DNA of 64,000 bases from Candidatus Ribeiella danica. GTDB taxonomy: Bacteria > Chloroflexota > Chloroflexia > Chloroflexales > Roseiflexaceae. The notes below the pieces were generated by a model. The model was not told the DNA's origin. It made no database searches and saw nothing but the letters and a program-made list of their open reading frames with translations. The first letter of the stretch is position 1. Each line of letters begins with the position of its first letter. The stretch spans positions 1,364,001 through 1,428,000 of the forward strand of contig JADKFS010000001.1 in the NCBI GenBank assembly GCA_016717335.1, written 5' to 3'. Below, piece by piece: positions 9,488-17,188 of this stretch. Position numbers and translations under genes: made by a program.

Positions 9488-11260
9488 ATGGACTACGCCC
9501 TGGATCGATTTGAGCGGCAGGTGCGCGAGGCGATCGCGGCGACCGGCAGGGTGCCCGAGCCGCTGATCGAGCTGACCGAGCCGAAGCCGAATATCCCGGC
9601 CGACCTGGCCCTGCCCGCATTTCGCGCCGCCAAGGCGCTCGGCCTGCAGGCGCCGCAGCTGGCGCAGGATCTAGCTGCAGCAGTGCGCTTCGCGCCCGAC
9701 TCGCTGGTCGGCGCGACGGCCGCGGCCGGGCCGTTCTTGAACTTCAGCCTCGACCCGGCCCGGCTCACCGCCGCCGTGCTGGAGGAGATCGAGGAGCTCG
9801 GCCCGCGCTACGGCAGCGACGACCAGGGCGCCGGCAAGACGGCGGTGATCGACTACTCGTCGCCGAACGTCGCCAAGCTGATGCACGTCGGCCACATCCG
9901 CTCGACGATCATCGGGCAGGCGCTGTACAACATCTTCAGCTTCCTCGGCTACAAGACGATCGGCGACAACCACCTGGGCGACTGGGGCAAGCAGTTTGGC
10001 ATGAACATCGCCGCGATCGTCAAGTGGGGCAAGCCCCCGGGCGAGGGCGAGGAGGCGCTGGCCCAGATCGACAAGCTCTACGCGCAGTATGCCAGGATGG
10101 CGAAAGAAGACCCGGCGCTCGACGACGAGGCGCGCGCTTGGTCGCTGCGGCTGGAGCAGGGCGACGTGACCGCGCGCGAGCTGTGGCAGTGGATGGTCGA
10201 TCTGACGATCAGCGCCAACCGGCGCAACTACGAGCGGCTGGGCGTCCACTTCGACCATATCTACGGCGAGAGCTTCTACGAGCCGATGCTGGCCGAGGTC
10301 ATCCAGGAGGCGCTCGACAAGCAGGTCGCCTACCGCGACGAGAACGGCGCGGTGGTGGTGGACCTGGGCAACAGCCTGCCGACCTTCCTGCTGCAGCGCA
10401 GCGATGGCGGCACGCTCTACCACACCCGCGACGTCGCCACGGTCAAGTTCCGGCTCGCCGATTTCAACCCGTCGCAGATCCTCTACGTCGTCGGCATGCC
10501 GCAGGAGCTGCACTTCCGCCAGCTGTTCGCGCTGGTGCGCGCGATGGGCTACGCCGAGGACGTCGAGCTGGCGCACATCAAGTTCGGCACGGTCTTCGAC
10601 CAGAACGGCCGGCCGCTCTCGACCCGCGCCGGCAACATGATCTACCTGGCCGACCTGCTCGACGACGCGCACCGCCGCGCCCGCGCGGTGGTCGAGCAGG
10701 CCAGCCCCGACCTGCCGGAGGACGAGAAGGACTCGGTCGCCGAGATCGTGGGCGTCGGCTCGGTCGTCTACAACGACCTGTACCAGGACCCGCGCCGCAA
10801 TATCACGCTCGACTGGGAGCGCATGCTGTCGCTGGAGGGCAACAGCGCGCCCTACATCCAATATATGTACGCGCGCTGCCGGTCGATTATGCGCAAGGCA
10901 AGTGAGGGGCCAGGGGTCAGCGTCCAGGGGTCTGAGTTGAGTATGGCAGTTCCTGATCCCCGACCCCTGGCCCCTGATCCCCGGCTGCTGACGCACCCCT
11001 CCGAGCTCGCGGTCGTCAAGCAGCTCGCGAAGCTGCCGGGGGCGGCGCGCGAGGCCGGCGCGCGCTACGCGCCGTTCGTGGTCGCGGAGTGGTGCTACGA
11101 GACGGCCCGGGCGCTCTCGGGGTTCTACCGCGACTGCTCGGTGCTGCGGGCCGAGACCCCCGATCTGCGCGCGGCGCGGCTGCAGCTGGTTGCGGCCACC
11201 GCGCAGGCGCTGCGGAACGGGCTGGCGCTGCTGGGGCTGCGGGCGCCGGAGCGCATGTGA
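9488..11260 (+). CDS. argS: Arginyl-tRNA synthetase
   Basis: This 590-residue class I synthetase charges tRNA-Arg. It has the HIGH-type motif MHVGHIRSTIIG near residues 131-142, preceded by DYSSPNVAKLMH. The N-terminal Add1 domain is shortened, and the KMSKS position is degenerate (RPLSTRAGNM near 376-385), as in many ArgRS. The C-terminal DALR anticodon-binding domain ends RNGLALLGLRAPERM. Between the catalytic part and the DALR domain, residues about 473-505 (EGPGVSVQGSELSMAVPD...) are encoded by an inverted word repeat and do not belong to the family. GGAGAGCCTG precedes the ATG. Confidence 0.95.
   Translation: MDYALDRFERQVREAIAATGRVPEPLIELTEPKPNIPADLALPAFRAAKALGLQAPQLAQDLAAAVRFAPDSLVGATAAAGPFLNFSLDPARLTAAVLEEIEELGPRYGSDDQGAGKTAVIDYSSPNVAKLMHVGHIRSTIIGQALYNIFSFLGYKTIGDNHLGDWGKQFGMNIAAIVKWGKPPGEGEEALAQIDKLYAQYARMAKEDPALDDEARAWSLRLEQGDVTARELWQWMVDLTISANRRNYERLGVHFDHIYGESFYEPMLAEVIQEALDKQVAYRDENGAVVVDLGNSLPTFLLQRSDGGTLYHTRDVATVKFRLADFNPSQILYVVGMPQELHFRQLFALVRAMGYAEDVELAHIKFGTVFDQNGRPLSTRAGNMIYLADLLDDAHRRARAVVEQASPDLPEDEKDSVAEIVGVGSVVYNDLYQDPRRNITLDWERMLSLEGNSAPYIQYMYARCRSIMRKASEGPGVSVQGSELSMAVPDPRPLAPDPRLLTHPSELAVVKQLAKLPGAAREAGARYAPFVVAEWCYETARALSGFYRDCSVLRAETPDLRAARLQLVAATAQALRNGLALLGLRAPERM
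10905..10988. repeat. Inverted word-repeat insertion inside argS
   Basis: GGGGCCAGGGGTC on the left and GACCCCTGGCCCC on the right form a perfect 13-bp inverted repeat around a short spacer. Extra GGGGTC and CCTGATCCCC words flank it. The insertion keeps the argS frame open and adds roughly 28 residues. Confidence 0.8.
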
Positions 11261-11261
11261 G

Positions 11262-11425
11262 ACAAGGTGACAAGGTGATTGGGGTTTGGGGCTTGGGGGC
11301 GTGACGAGGTGACAAGGTGACAAGGTGTCAAGATGAGCGTGGGGCCTGTAACCTGTAACCTGTAACCTGTGACCTGTGACCTGCAACCTACAATCTGCAA
11401 TCTGCAATCTGCAATCGGTAGAGGG
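11262..11425. repeat. Word arrays GTGACAAG, CTTGGGG and TGTAACC
   Basis: The argS/HAD gap contains GACAAGGTGACAAGGTG units (11262-11334), TTTGGGGCTTGGGG (11283-11300), then CTGTAACCTGTAACC and CAATCTGCAATCTG runs (11343-11415). Confidence 0.8.
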
Positions 11426-11433
11426 GGGGAGGC

Positions 11434-12225
11434 GTGTTCGATCTCTCGCGTTTTAGCGCTGTCCTGATGGACATGGACGGCGTGCTGTACCGCGGCCATA
11501 TGCCGCTGCCGGGCGTGAGCGAGCTGCTGGCGCTGTTCGAGCGCCGCGACATCGCCTACGCCTGCGTGACCAACAACTCGACCCTGACGCCGGCGCAGTA
11601 CGAGGCCAAGCTGGCGTCGATGGGCATCCGCATGCCAGCCGCGCGCGTGATCACCTCGTCGGTCGCGACGCGGCGCTACCTGGAGCGGCTGCTGCCGCGC
11701 GGGACGCCGGCCTACTACATCGGTATGGAGGGGCTGCACGAGGCGCTGTTCGGCGACGGCTACTTCGTGTACGACGAGCGCCACCCGCAGGTGGTCGTGT
11801 CCGGGCTGGACAGCGAGGCGACCTACGCGAAGCTGAAGCTCGCGACGCTGGCGATCCGCGCCGGCGCGCGCTTCGTCGGCACCAACCCCGACGCGTCGCT
11901 GCCCACCGACGAGGGCCTGGTGCCGGGCGCCGGCTCGCTGCAGGCGCTGCTGCGCGCGGCCACCGACGTCGAGCCGGTCGTGATCGGCAAGCCGGCGCCG
12001 GCGATGTTCCAGACGGCGATCGACCTCCTGGGCGCCGACCCGCTGCGGACCCTCACGATCGGCGACCGGCTCGACACCGACATCGCCGGCGCAAAGGCGG
12101 CCGGCCTGGCCGCTGCGCTGGTGCTGACCGGCGTGACCACGCCCGAGCTGCTGGCCCAGAGCGCGCTCCAGCCCGACGCGGTCTTCGCCGGGCTGCCCGA
12201 GCTCGCTACAGCCTGGGGTGGCTGA
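11434..12225 (+). CDS. HAD-superfamily hydrolase, subfamily IIA (NagD-like phosphatase)
   Basis: The 263-residue protein carries all HAD motifs: motif I VLMDMDGVLYRG (nucleophile Asp in DMD) near residues 11-22, motif II CVTNNST near 45-51, motif III Lys in VVIGKPAPAMF, and motif IV IGDRLDTDIAGAKAAG. The C2a cap and the overall length fit NagD/PGPase/4-nitrophenylphosphatase proteins, which dephosphorylate small phosphometabolites; the substrate cannot be read from sequence. Translation starts at GTG 11434 behind GAGGGGGGAGG. The end is AT-poor and followed by a long hairpin. Confidence 0.9.
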   Translation: MFDLSRFSAVLMDMDGVLYRGHMPLPGVSELLALFERRDIAYACVTNNSTLTPAQYEAKLASMGIRMPAARVITSSVATRRYLERLLPRGTPAYYIGMEGLHEALFGDGYFVYDERHPQVVVSGLDSEATYAKLKLATLAIRAGARFVGTNPDASLPTDEGLVPGAGSLQALLRAATDVEPVVIGKPAPAMFQTAIDLLGADPLRTLTIGDRLDTDIAGAKAAGLAAALVLTGVTTPELLAQSALQPDAVFAGLPELATAWGG

Positions 12226-12247
12226 ACTTCCGTCTCTGGTGAACACT

Positions 12248-12292
12248 GGCTGACGCGGGGGTTTCGGCTCCGCCGAAACCCCCGCGTCAGCC
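12248..12292. terminator. Perfect 21-bp hairpin after the HAD gene
   Basis: Arms 12248-12268 and 12272-12292 pair perfectly around a 3-nt loop, 22 bp after the HAD stop. No T-run follows directly, so it may be a terminator or a member of the hairpin repeats listed elsewhere. Confidence 0.5.
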
Positions 12293-12344
12293 AAGAATCC
12301 CTTTTGGGGGTGGGTTTTGCAGAACGCATGCAGCTGCGCTCGCG

Positions 12345-12432
12345 GCCCTCACCCCCTGCCCCCTCTCCCGGCCGGGAGAGGGGGTTTCATGATTTGGCAA
12401 TGCGGTTGCGGCTTCGCCGCAACCGCATTGCC
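12345..12432. repeat. CCCCTCTCCC/GGGAGAGGGG hairpin plus a GGC-TTC-GCC hairpin
   Basis: Two hairpins lie back to back. The first pairs CCCCTCTCCCGG with CCGGGAGAGGGG (12359-12382). The second has 17-bp arms at 12396-12412 and 12416-12432 with loop TTC. Both kinds recur elsewhere in the window. Confidence 0.7.
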
Positions 12433-12437
12433 GAACC

Positions 12438-12692
12438 GTTTTCCCCCGCCCTGGCAACGGTATCCCCGAGGAGGCCGCGACCGGGATGGCCGCCGGCCCG
12501 CTGGCCTGCTACCGCTACGACTACCTCGGCGTCAAGAAGCCGCGGCTGGCGATCGAGCAGGGCCACCTGATGACGCCGCCGTCGCCGAGCGAGCTGATCG
12601 CCGAGCTGACCATCGGCGCGGGCCGGATCACAAGGCTCATGGTCGGCGGCCGGGCGATCGTCTCAACGGTCCGCGAGGTCAGCCTCGACTGA
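12438..12692 (+). pseudogene. C-terminal remnant of a PhzF-family isomerase/epimerase
   Basis: An open stretch reads PRPGNGIPEEAATGMAAGPL, then IEQGHLMTPPSPSELIAEL and VGGRAIVSTVREV. This matches the last third of PhzF proteins, where FxPRxGIxEDPATGSAxGPL is the hallmark. The N-terminal two thirds, including the catalytic Glu, are missing: upstream is a hairpin repeat. An ATG at 12486 could start a 68-residue peptide, but this looks like a truncated gene. Its 3' end overlaps the convergent cyclase gene by 30 bp. Confidence 0.7.
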
Positions 12693-14522
12693 TTCGACCG
12701 GCGCGCCCGGCCCGCTCGCCCGCAGCCGCGAGAGCGTGAACGTCTGCGAGAAGCCCCTGAGCTGGCGCTCGAATGTCTCGACCGCCGGCCGCTCGCGCTC
12801 CAGCACGCCGCGCACGCCGGGGTCGCTCAGCACCTCGGGCGTGACCACCACGTCGCCGCCCTGGCTCTCGTTCTGCACGCGCGCGGCGATGTTGACGGTC
12901 GAGCCGAAGTAGTCCAGCAGATCGTTCGCGTTCACGGCGATGCACGGCCCGCGGTGCAGCCCGAGCTTGACCCGCAGCGGCGGGTCGCCGCGCGCGATCT
13001 GCCCCTCGGTAAACTCGCGCTGGATCTCCAGGCTGGCCTCCACCGCATCCTCGGCCGATGGGAAGACCGCCATCACTGCGTCGCCGATCGTCTTGACCAG
13101 CGCGCCGCGGCGGCGGGCGATGATCGCCTTCAGGATGTCGAAGTGGTCGCGCACGCGCGCGTAGGCCGGCGTGTCGCCGATCAGGTCGTACAGCTGGGTC
13201 GAGCCCTTCAGATCGCTGAACAGGAAGGTCAGGTTGCGGATCGAGACGCCCAGCCCCGGCGCGAGCACCTGCGAGGAGAACAGCTGGCGGAACTCGTCCA
13301 GCGCCGTGACGAAGGCGGCGCTCACCGACTGGGCGCTCCAGGCGGTCTGCTCCAGGATCGCCAGCAGGCTGCTGTCGGCGGCGTTCTCCAGCGTTAGCGT
13401 GACATCGCCGGGCCGGAGCTGCTGTGCCGTGACGAAGGTGGCGCTCTGCTCAAAGGAGACCTGGCTGGCGCTCGCCCGCGCGTCGCCGGCGGCGCGGAGC
13501 ACCGCCCAGGAGCCGAGCTGGCGCGTGCGCAGCCGGTAGTCGCCGGCGTCGAGGCGCAGGCGCAGCTGCTTGGTCTCGCCCGGCTGCAGCCAGATCTGCG
13601 AGACGATGTGGCGGGTGTTGGCCGGCCCGCCGATGCAGTATGCCAGGTCGGCGGTCTCGCGGATCTCGGGGCTGACGGTGAAGCGCAGCTCGACCGACTC
13701 GTCGAAGTTGACGTCGTAGCGGATGTTGCAGGAGCTGCAGTGGGCGTCCTCCGAGAGCGCGCCCAGGCTGGGCAGGCGCGCGCTTGGCCCGCGGCAGCTC
13801 GGGCAGATCACATCCCACTCCAGGTCGAGCAGGCCCGCGCGGGTCGCGTACAGGAACAGCCGCAGCAGCTCGAGCCGCTGCTCGCCCCAGGCGTCCGCCA
13901 GCGCGAACGGGCGCATCCGGATGACGTCGGGGTCGTCGGCGCCGCGCAGGTGCGCCGCCAGCCGCTCGACCAGCGCAGGCCGCATGCCGAGCAGTCCCAG
14001 CCGATCGGCCACCTGCGCCAGCCGGCTCTCGTTCACGCTGGGCCTGCGCTGGGGCGGGACGCTCTGCTCGGCGGCGCGTGCCAGGTCAGCGAACGCGCGG
14101 TAGGCCCGCAGCAGGTCGCGCATGAGCTTCCGCTCGATGTAGAGCGGCGCGATGGCGCGGCCAAGCAGCCCGCGCGGCTCGAGCTCGACGATCACGTCGA
14201 GGCGGGTGCGGCCACCCTCCAGCGGGCTGAGAGTCGTGCGCGTGCGCAGGCGCCGGACCGGCACCGGCGGCTCGAAGGCGCGCTCGACCTGGTACCACTG
14301 CTCGAAGACCCACTCGTAGGGGTATTCGTGCCAGGCCACCGGCATGCCGAGGTAGTGGCTGTTCACGGCGAAGCTCAGGTCGGGCGCGAGTGCGCTGCTC
14401 TCGAAGGCCGGGATTCCGATCGTGCGGTCGATCTTGCCGGTGTCGGAGAGCAGCGGCCACAGGCGCTCGGGCGGGGCGTCGAGGTCGAGCGTCGCGCTCA
14501 GGGTGATGTTGGGCGAAGCCAT
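12663..14522 (-). CDS. Adenylate/guanylate cyclase-domain protein with SRPBCC and DUF5939-like regions
   Basis: I choose the ATG at 14522 (MASPNITLSATLDL) behind GGAAGGTG, giving 619 residues. Residues 1-150 look like an SRPBCC lipid/ligand-binding domain (LDAPPERLWPLLSDTGKID). A middle region has a zinc-ribbon-like CPSCRGPS...CSSCNIRYD pair, seen in DUF5939 cyclases. The C-terminal class III cyclase domain has NLTFLFSDLKGSTQLYDL (first metal Asp), VKTIGDAVMAVF (second metal Asp) and STVNIAARVQNES (transition-state Asn/Arg). It is predicted to be soluble and to make cAMP or cGMP under control of an unidentified ligand. Confidence 0.88.
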   Translation of the reverse strand: MASPNITLSATLDLDAPPERLWPLLSDTGKIDRTIGIPAFESSALAPDLSFAVNSHYLGMPVAWHEYPYEWVFEQWYQVERAFEPPVPVRRLRTRTTLSPLEGGRTRLDVIVELEPRGLLGRAIAPLYIERKLMRDLLRAYRAFADLARAAEQSVPPQRRPSVNESRLAQVADRLGLLGMRPALVERLAAHLRGADDPDVIRMRPFALADAWGEQRLELLRLFLYATRAGLLDLEWDVICPSCRGPSARLPSLGALSEDAHCSSCNIRYDVNFDESVELRFTVSPEIRETADLAYCIGGPANTRHIVSQIWLQPGETKQLRLRLDAGDYRLRTRQLGSWAVLRAAGDARASASQVSFEQSATFVTAQQLRPGDVTLTLENAADSSLLAILEQTAWSAQSVSAAFVTALDEFRQLFSSQVLAPGLGVSIRNLTFLFSDLKGSTQLYDLIGDTPAYARVRDHFDILKAIIARRRGALVKTIGDAVMAVFPSAEDAVEASLEIQREFTEGQIARGDPPLRVKLGLHRGPCIAVNANDLLDYFGSTVNIAARVQNESQGGDVVVTPEVLSDPGVRGVLERERPAVETFERQLRGFSQTFTLSRLRASGPGAPVESVEADLADR

Positions 14523-14555
14523 GGGGCACCTTCCACGTGGAACCGTACACTTCGC

Positions 14556-14561
14556 ATTATA
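14556..14561 (-). promoter_or_regulatory. Candidate -10 element of the cyclase gene
   Basis: TATAAT on the minus strand, 34 bp upstream of the chosen start. No convincing -35 box is at the right distance. Confidence 0.35.
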
Positions 14562-14603
14562 CATAGCTGTACGTGCGTGGACGAGATCGTTTCATTACAA
14601 TTA

Positions 14604-14646
14604 GGGCGCTGTGGCGGTTCGGCTTCGCCGAACCGCCACAGCGCCC
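14604..14646. repeat. Perfect 20-bp hairpin with GGC-TTC-GCC tip
   Basis: Arms 14604-14623 and 14627-14646 are perfectly complementary with loop TTC. It lies upstream of the cyclase gene and downstream of the methyltransferase gene. Confidence 0.7.
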
Positions 14647-14751
14647 ATCTACACGATGAAGATCAGGCAGCTTGGGGGGCGCGGCGCGACTGGTGGCGTC
14701 ACCACGGGCTCGCCGCACGCTGCAATCGACAATCTGCAAGCTGCAAAGGCG

Positions 14752-15636
14752 CTAGCACCTGGTGGCCGACAGAATGCCATAGAACCACAGGCCGCGCTCG
14801 AGCGCCTGGTACTGGCGCAGCGCGCCGATCACGTTGCCGTGCTGGACGCGCGAGCGCAGCCCGGCGGCGTGCGCGATCACGGCGAGCGGGTAGCTCCAGC
14901 AGGTCATCCGATAGAGCCGGCGCAGCGACGGCCGCGCGTGCGCCGTGACGTCGTCGAGCTGGGCCTCGGCGAAGCCGGCCGCGGCGGCGTGGCGCTCGTG
15001 CTCGTCGCGCGTGTCCAGGTCGCCGATCGCCCAGCCATCCAGCCACTCGTGCAGGAGCCGCTCGCCCGGCGCGCGGAGCGGACGCTCGGCGCGGATGTAC
15101 TCGGCGACGACCAGCCGCCCGCCGGGGCGCAGCAGCCGGGCAGCCTCCTGGTAGAACGCCGCCTTCTCGACCGCGTGGCACAGGCTCTCGAGCGCCCAGA
15201 CCACGTCGAAGCTGGCGTCCGGGAACGGCGTGCCGGTATAGTCGGCCTGCTCGAAGGCCGCCCGCTCGCTCAGCCCGCGAAGCGCCGCGTAGCGCCTGGC
15301 CCGCGCGACCTGGCTCGCCACCGGCGTGATCCCGACCACCGCGGCGCCGCGCTGCTCGGCCAGCCAGAGGCTGCTCCCGCCGACGCCGCAGCCGGCGTCG
15401 AGCACGCGCTGGCCGGGGCGGATGCCCGCGCGGTCGGCCAGCACGCGGTTCATGTTCAGCAGCGCGTCGGCGTGGCTGCGGGTCGTCGGGTCGGCGTAGC
15501 CGAAGTGGACCGACAGGTTGCTCCGGTTGAGCCAGAGCAGCCGGTAGTCGAGCCAGGTCTCGTCGTAGTAGGCGACGATGTCACGCTCGTTCGTGCGCCC
15601 CGGCGCCTGGTCCAGGGTGTTGGTGGGATAGGACAT
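14752..15636 (-). CDS. Class I SAM-dependent methyltransferase (tocopherol/sterol methyltransferase-like)
   Basis: The 294-residue product, from ATG 15636 behind GGAGAGAG, has SAM motif I VLDAGCGVGGSSLWLAEQ near residues 66-83, motif II ...DVVWALESLCHAVEK and motif III LLRPGGRLVVAEYI. The N-terminal YYDETWLDYRLLW and NLSVHFGYADP segments resemble small-molecule methyltransferases of the UbiE/gamma-tocopherol/sarcosine type. The C-terminal RLYRMTCWSYPLAVIAHAAG is also seen in them. It is the last gene of a three-gene minus-strand set (SnoaL-like, hypothetical, methyltransferase); the substrate is unknown. Confidence 0.85.
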   Translation of the reverse strand: MSYPTNTLDQAPGRTNERDIVAYYDETWLDYRLLWLNRSNLSVHFGYADPTTRSHADALLNMNRVLADRAGIRPGQRVLDAGCGVGGSSLWLAEQRGAAVVGITPVASQVARARRYAALRGLSERAAFEQADYTGTPFPDASFDVVWALESLCHAVEKAAFYQEAARLLRPGGRLVVAEYIRAERPLRAPGERLLHEWLDGWAIGDLDTRDEHERHAAAAGFAEAQLDDVTAHARPSLRRLYRMTCWSYPLAVIAHAAGLRSRVQHGNVIGALRQYQALERGLWFYGILSATRC

Positions 15637-15717
15637 AGCTCTCTCCAATACGATCCGGATGTGCCCGACTAACTACCGACTACTGACTACTTCATATGTG
15701 CTGGTGCGCCTGCAGCG

Positions 15718-16359
15718 CTAGGGCGTGGGGCTTGGCGCATCGATAAACTGACCAAGGGCTTCCTTGACCCGCCGGTAGGCCAGCCGAAGGTGCTCTTCGA
15801 CCAGGCGCCAGTCCTCGGCCGGGTCGGCCGAGCGGTGGTTGGTGATCCGGTCGACGGCGTCGGCGGCCGCGACGCGGCTCTCGGCCGAGGCCCACAGCGC
15901 GGCGGCGGAGCGCCCGAACAGCGCGGCGTGCAGCGCCGCGACGCTCTCGACCAGCGCGCGCTTGTCCGTCTCGTCGACCATCTCGCGGTGGATGACCCAG
16001 TAGCGCAGCTCCAGCTCGGCCACCGCCTGCGGGTCGAACGCGTCGCCGTTCGCGCCAGCGGCGATGCGGTAGAACCGCTCCAGGTGATGCCCGACGATGT
16101 CCAGGTCGTGGTCCTTGGGGACAAACGCGATCGAGGCGCGGATGACGTGATAGACCGCCAGGAACGAGCGAGGGAACGGGATGCGGAACTGCGACTCGAC
16201 CAGGTGGGCCATCAGCCCGAACGCGCGCAGCCAGTCGCGATCGTAGTAGGCCCGCCAGCCCTCGGTCTCGTAGTAGGCGATCGCCTCCGGGTTGAAGCGG
16301 CGCATGTCCAGGCCGCTGCGGGGCGCGGCGAACGCAAGACCATCGTGCTCTGCTGTCAT
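15718..16359 (-). CDS. Conserved hypothetical protein
   Basis: I do not recognise this 213-residue protein. It is rich in aromatic residues and helix formers (AIAYYETEGWRAYYDRDWLR, HVIRASIAFVPKDHD, LELRYWVIHREMVD), has no signal peptide or membrane helix and looks all-alpha. I take the ATG at 16359, a short distance after AAGGAAA. It lies 81 bp upstream of the methyltransferase and 47 bp downstream of a MITE-like insertion separating it from the SnoaL-like gene. Removing that element would leave a tight operon, so it may act in the same small-molecule pathway. Confidence 0.75.
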   Translation of the reverse strand: MTAEHDGLAFAAPRSGLDMRRFNPEAIAYYETEGWRAYYDRDWLRAFGLMAHLVESQFRIPFPRSFLAVYHVIRASIAFVPKDHDLDIVGHHLERFYRIAAGANGDAFDPQAVAELELRYWVIHREMVDETDKRALVESVAALHAALFGRSAAALWASAESRVAAADAVDRITNHRSADPAEDWRLVEEHLRLAYRRVKEALGQFIDAPSPTP

Positions 16360-16406
16360 CGTGCACCATTTCCTTCTAGCATTGCTCCAGGGCATCCATC
16401 AATCAC

Positions 16407-16589
16407 AGGACTTACGCGGTGGTGCCCCTCACCCCCGCCTCCCGCTCCCCCGGTCGGGGAGCGGGGGGATGTTGGGAGCGGTGTGGCCGGTTTGGCTTCG
16501 CCAAACCGGCCACACCGCCCCTTCTACCCCCTCCCCTGGCAGGGGAGGGGGCAGGGGGTGGGGTCGCAGACGCCGACTGCGTAAGTCCT
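16407..16589. mobile_element. 183-bp MITE-like element with AGGACTTACGC terminal inverted repeats
   Basis: AGGACTTACGC (16407-16417) and its exact complement GCGTAAGTCCT (16579-16589) bound a region with no coding capacity. ATCAC immediately precedes the left end and immediately follows the right end, a likely 5-bp target duplication; the right copy overlaps the stop codon of the SnoaL-like gene. The interior holds two stacked hairpins, one with a GGCTTCGCC tip. A lone right end lies at 54202-54212. Confidence 0.85.
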
Positions 16590-16590
16590 A

Positions 16591-17013
16591 TCACTCCTGG
16601 CCCGGCAGCAGCCCGATCTGGCGCAGCAGGCCGGCGAGATCCCACAGCCGCGTATCCGCGACCGCCCGGTCGCCGCGGTAGCGGATCATGCTGATCCCTT
16701 TGAAGCTGATCGGCTTGCCGGTGGCCGGGATGTCCATCATCTTGCCGCCGTGCGTGCCCGCCAGCGACCACTCGACCACCACCGTGTCGCCCTCGGCGAT
16801 CATGCGGTCGATCCGCACAGAGGCATCCGGAAAGGCCGCGAAGTGCCGGGCGTAGACCGCCGCGATCGCGGCGCGCCCGACCACCGGTCGCACGATCGCG
16901 CTGTCGCGCAGCTCGGCGTCGGCGGCGAAGTGGTCGGCCGCCGCGACCGGGTCGTGGGTGTTGAACATGTCAAAGATCTGCTGCGTGCGCGCTTTGAGGT
17001 CGGCGATCGACAT
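16591..17013 (-). CDS. SnoaL-like polyketide cyclase/NTF2-fold protein
   Basis: The 140-residue protein has a SnoaL/NTF2-like layout: an N-terminal helix (MSIADLKARTQQIFDMFNTHD), DHFAADAELRDS, the helix RAAIAAVYARHFAAFPDASV, then strands with VVEWSLAGTHGG and KPISFKGISMIRYRGDRAV. Such folds act as cyclases, hydrolases or binding proteins; no reaction can be assigned. The ATG at 17013 follows a strong AAAGGAGG site. An element duplicating ATCAC is inserted exactly at the stop codon but leaves the reading frame intact. Confidence 0.85.
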   Translation of the reverse strand: MSIADLKARTQQIFDMFNTHDPVAAADHFAADAELRDSAIVRPVVGRAAIAAVYARHFAAFPDASVRIDRMIAEGDTVVVEWSLAGTHGGKMMDIPATGKPISFKGISMIRYRGDRAVADTRLWDLAGLLRQIGLLPGQE

Positions 17014-17062
17014 GGCCGCCTCCTTTCATGGCTTTTTGTGGCTGTTCGTGCTTGCTGGCAGC

Positions 17063-17068
17063 AGTATA
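17063..17068 (-). promoter_or_regulatory. Candidate -10 of the SnoaL-like operon
   Basis: TATACT on the minus strand (GCTATACTGC), 50 bp upstream of the start. No good -35 is visible. Confidence 0.35.
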
Positions 17069-17131
17069 GCGGGGTGGCCCTACAGGAGTCGCACGGGAGT
17101 CCTACTGGGCTCTGGCTTTTCGATCATCCCG

Positions 17132-17173
17132 CCCCTGCCCCGCTCTCCCGCGCACGGGAGAGCGGGGCAGGGG
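17132..17173. terminator. Perfect 19-bp hairpin after the BNR gene
   Basis: Arms 17132-17150 and 17155-17173 (CCCCTGCCCCGCTCTCCCG and complement) surround loop CGCA, 15 bp after the BNR gene stop. It belongs to the CCCTGCCCC hairpin repeats and may double as terminator. Confidence 0.55.
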
Positions 17174-17188
17174 GGTGAGGGCCGGGAG

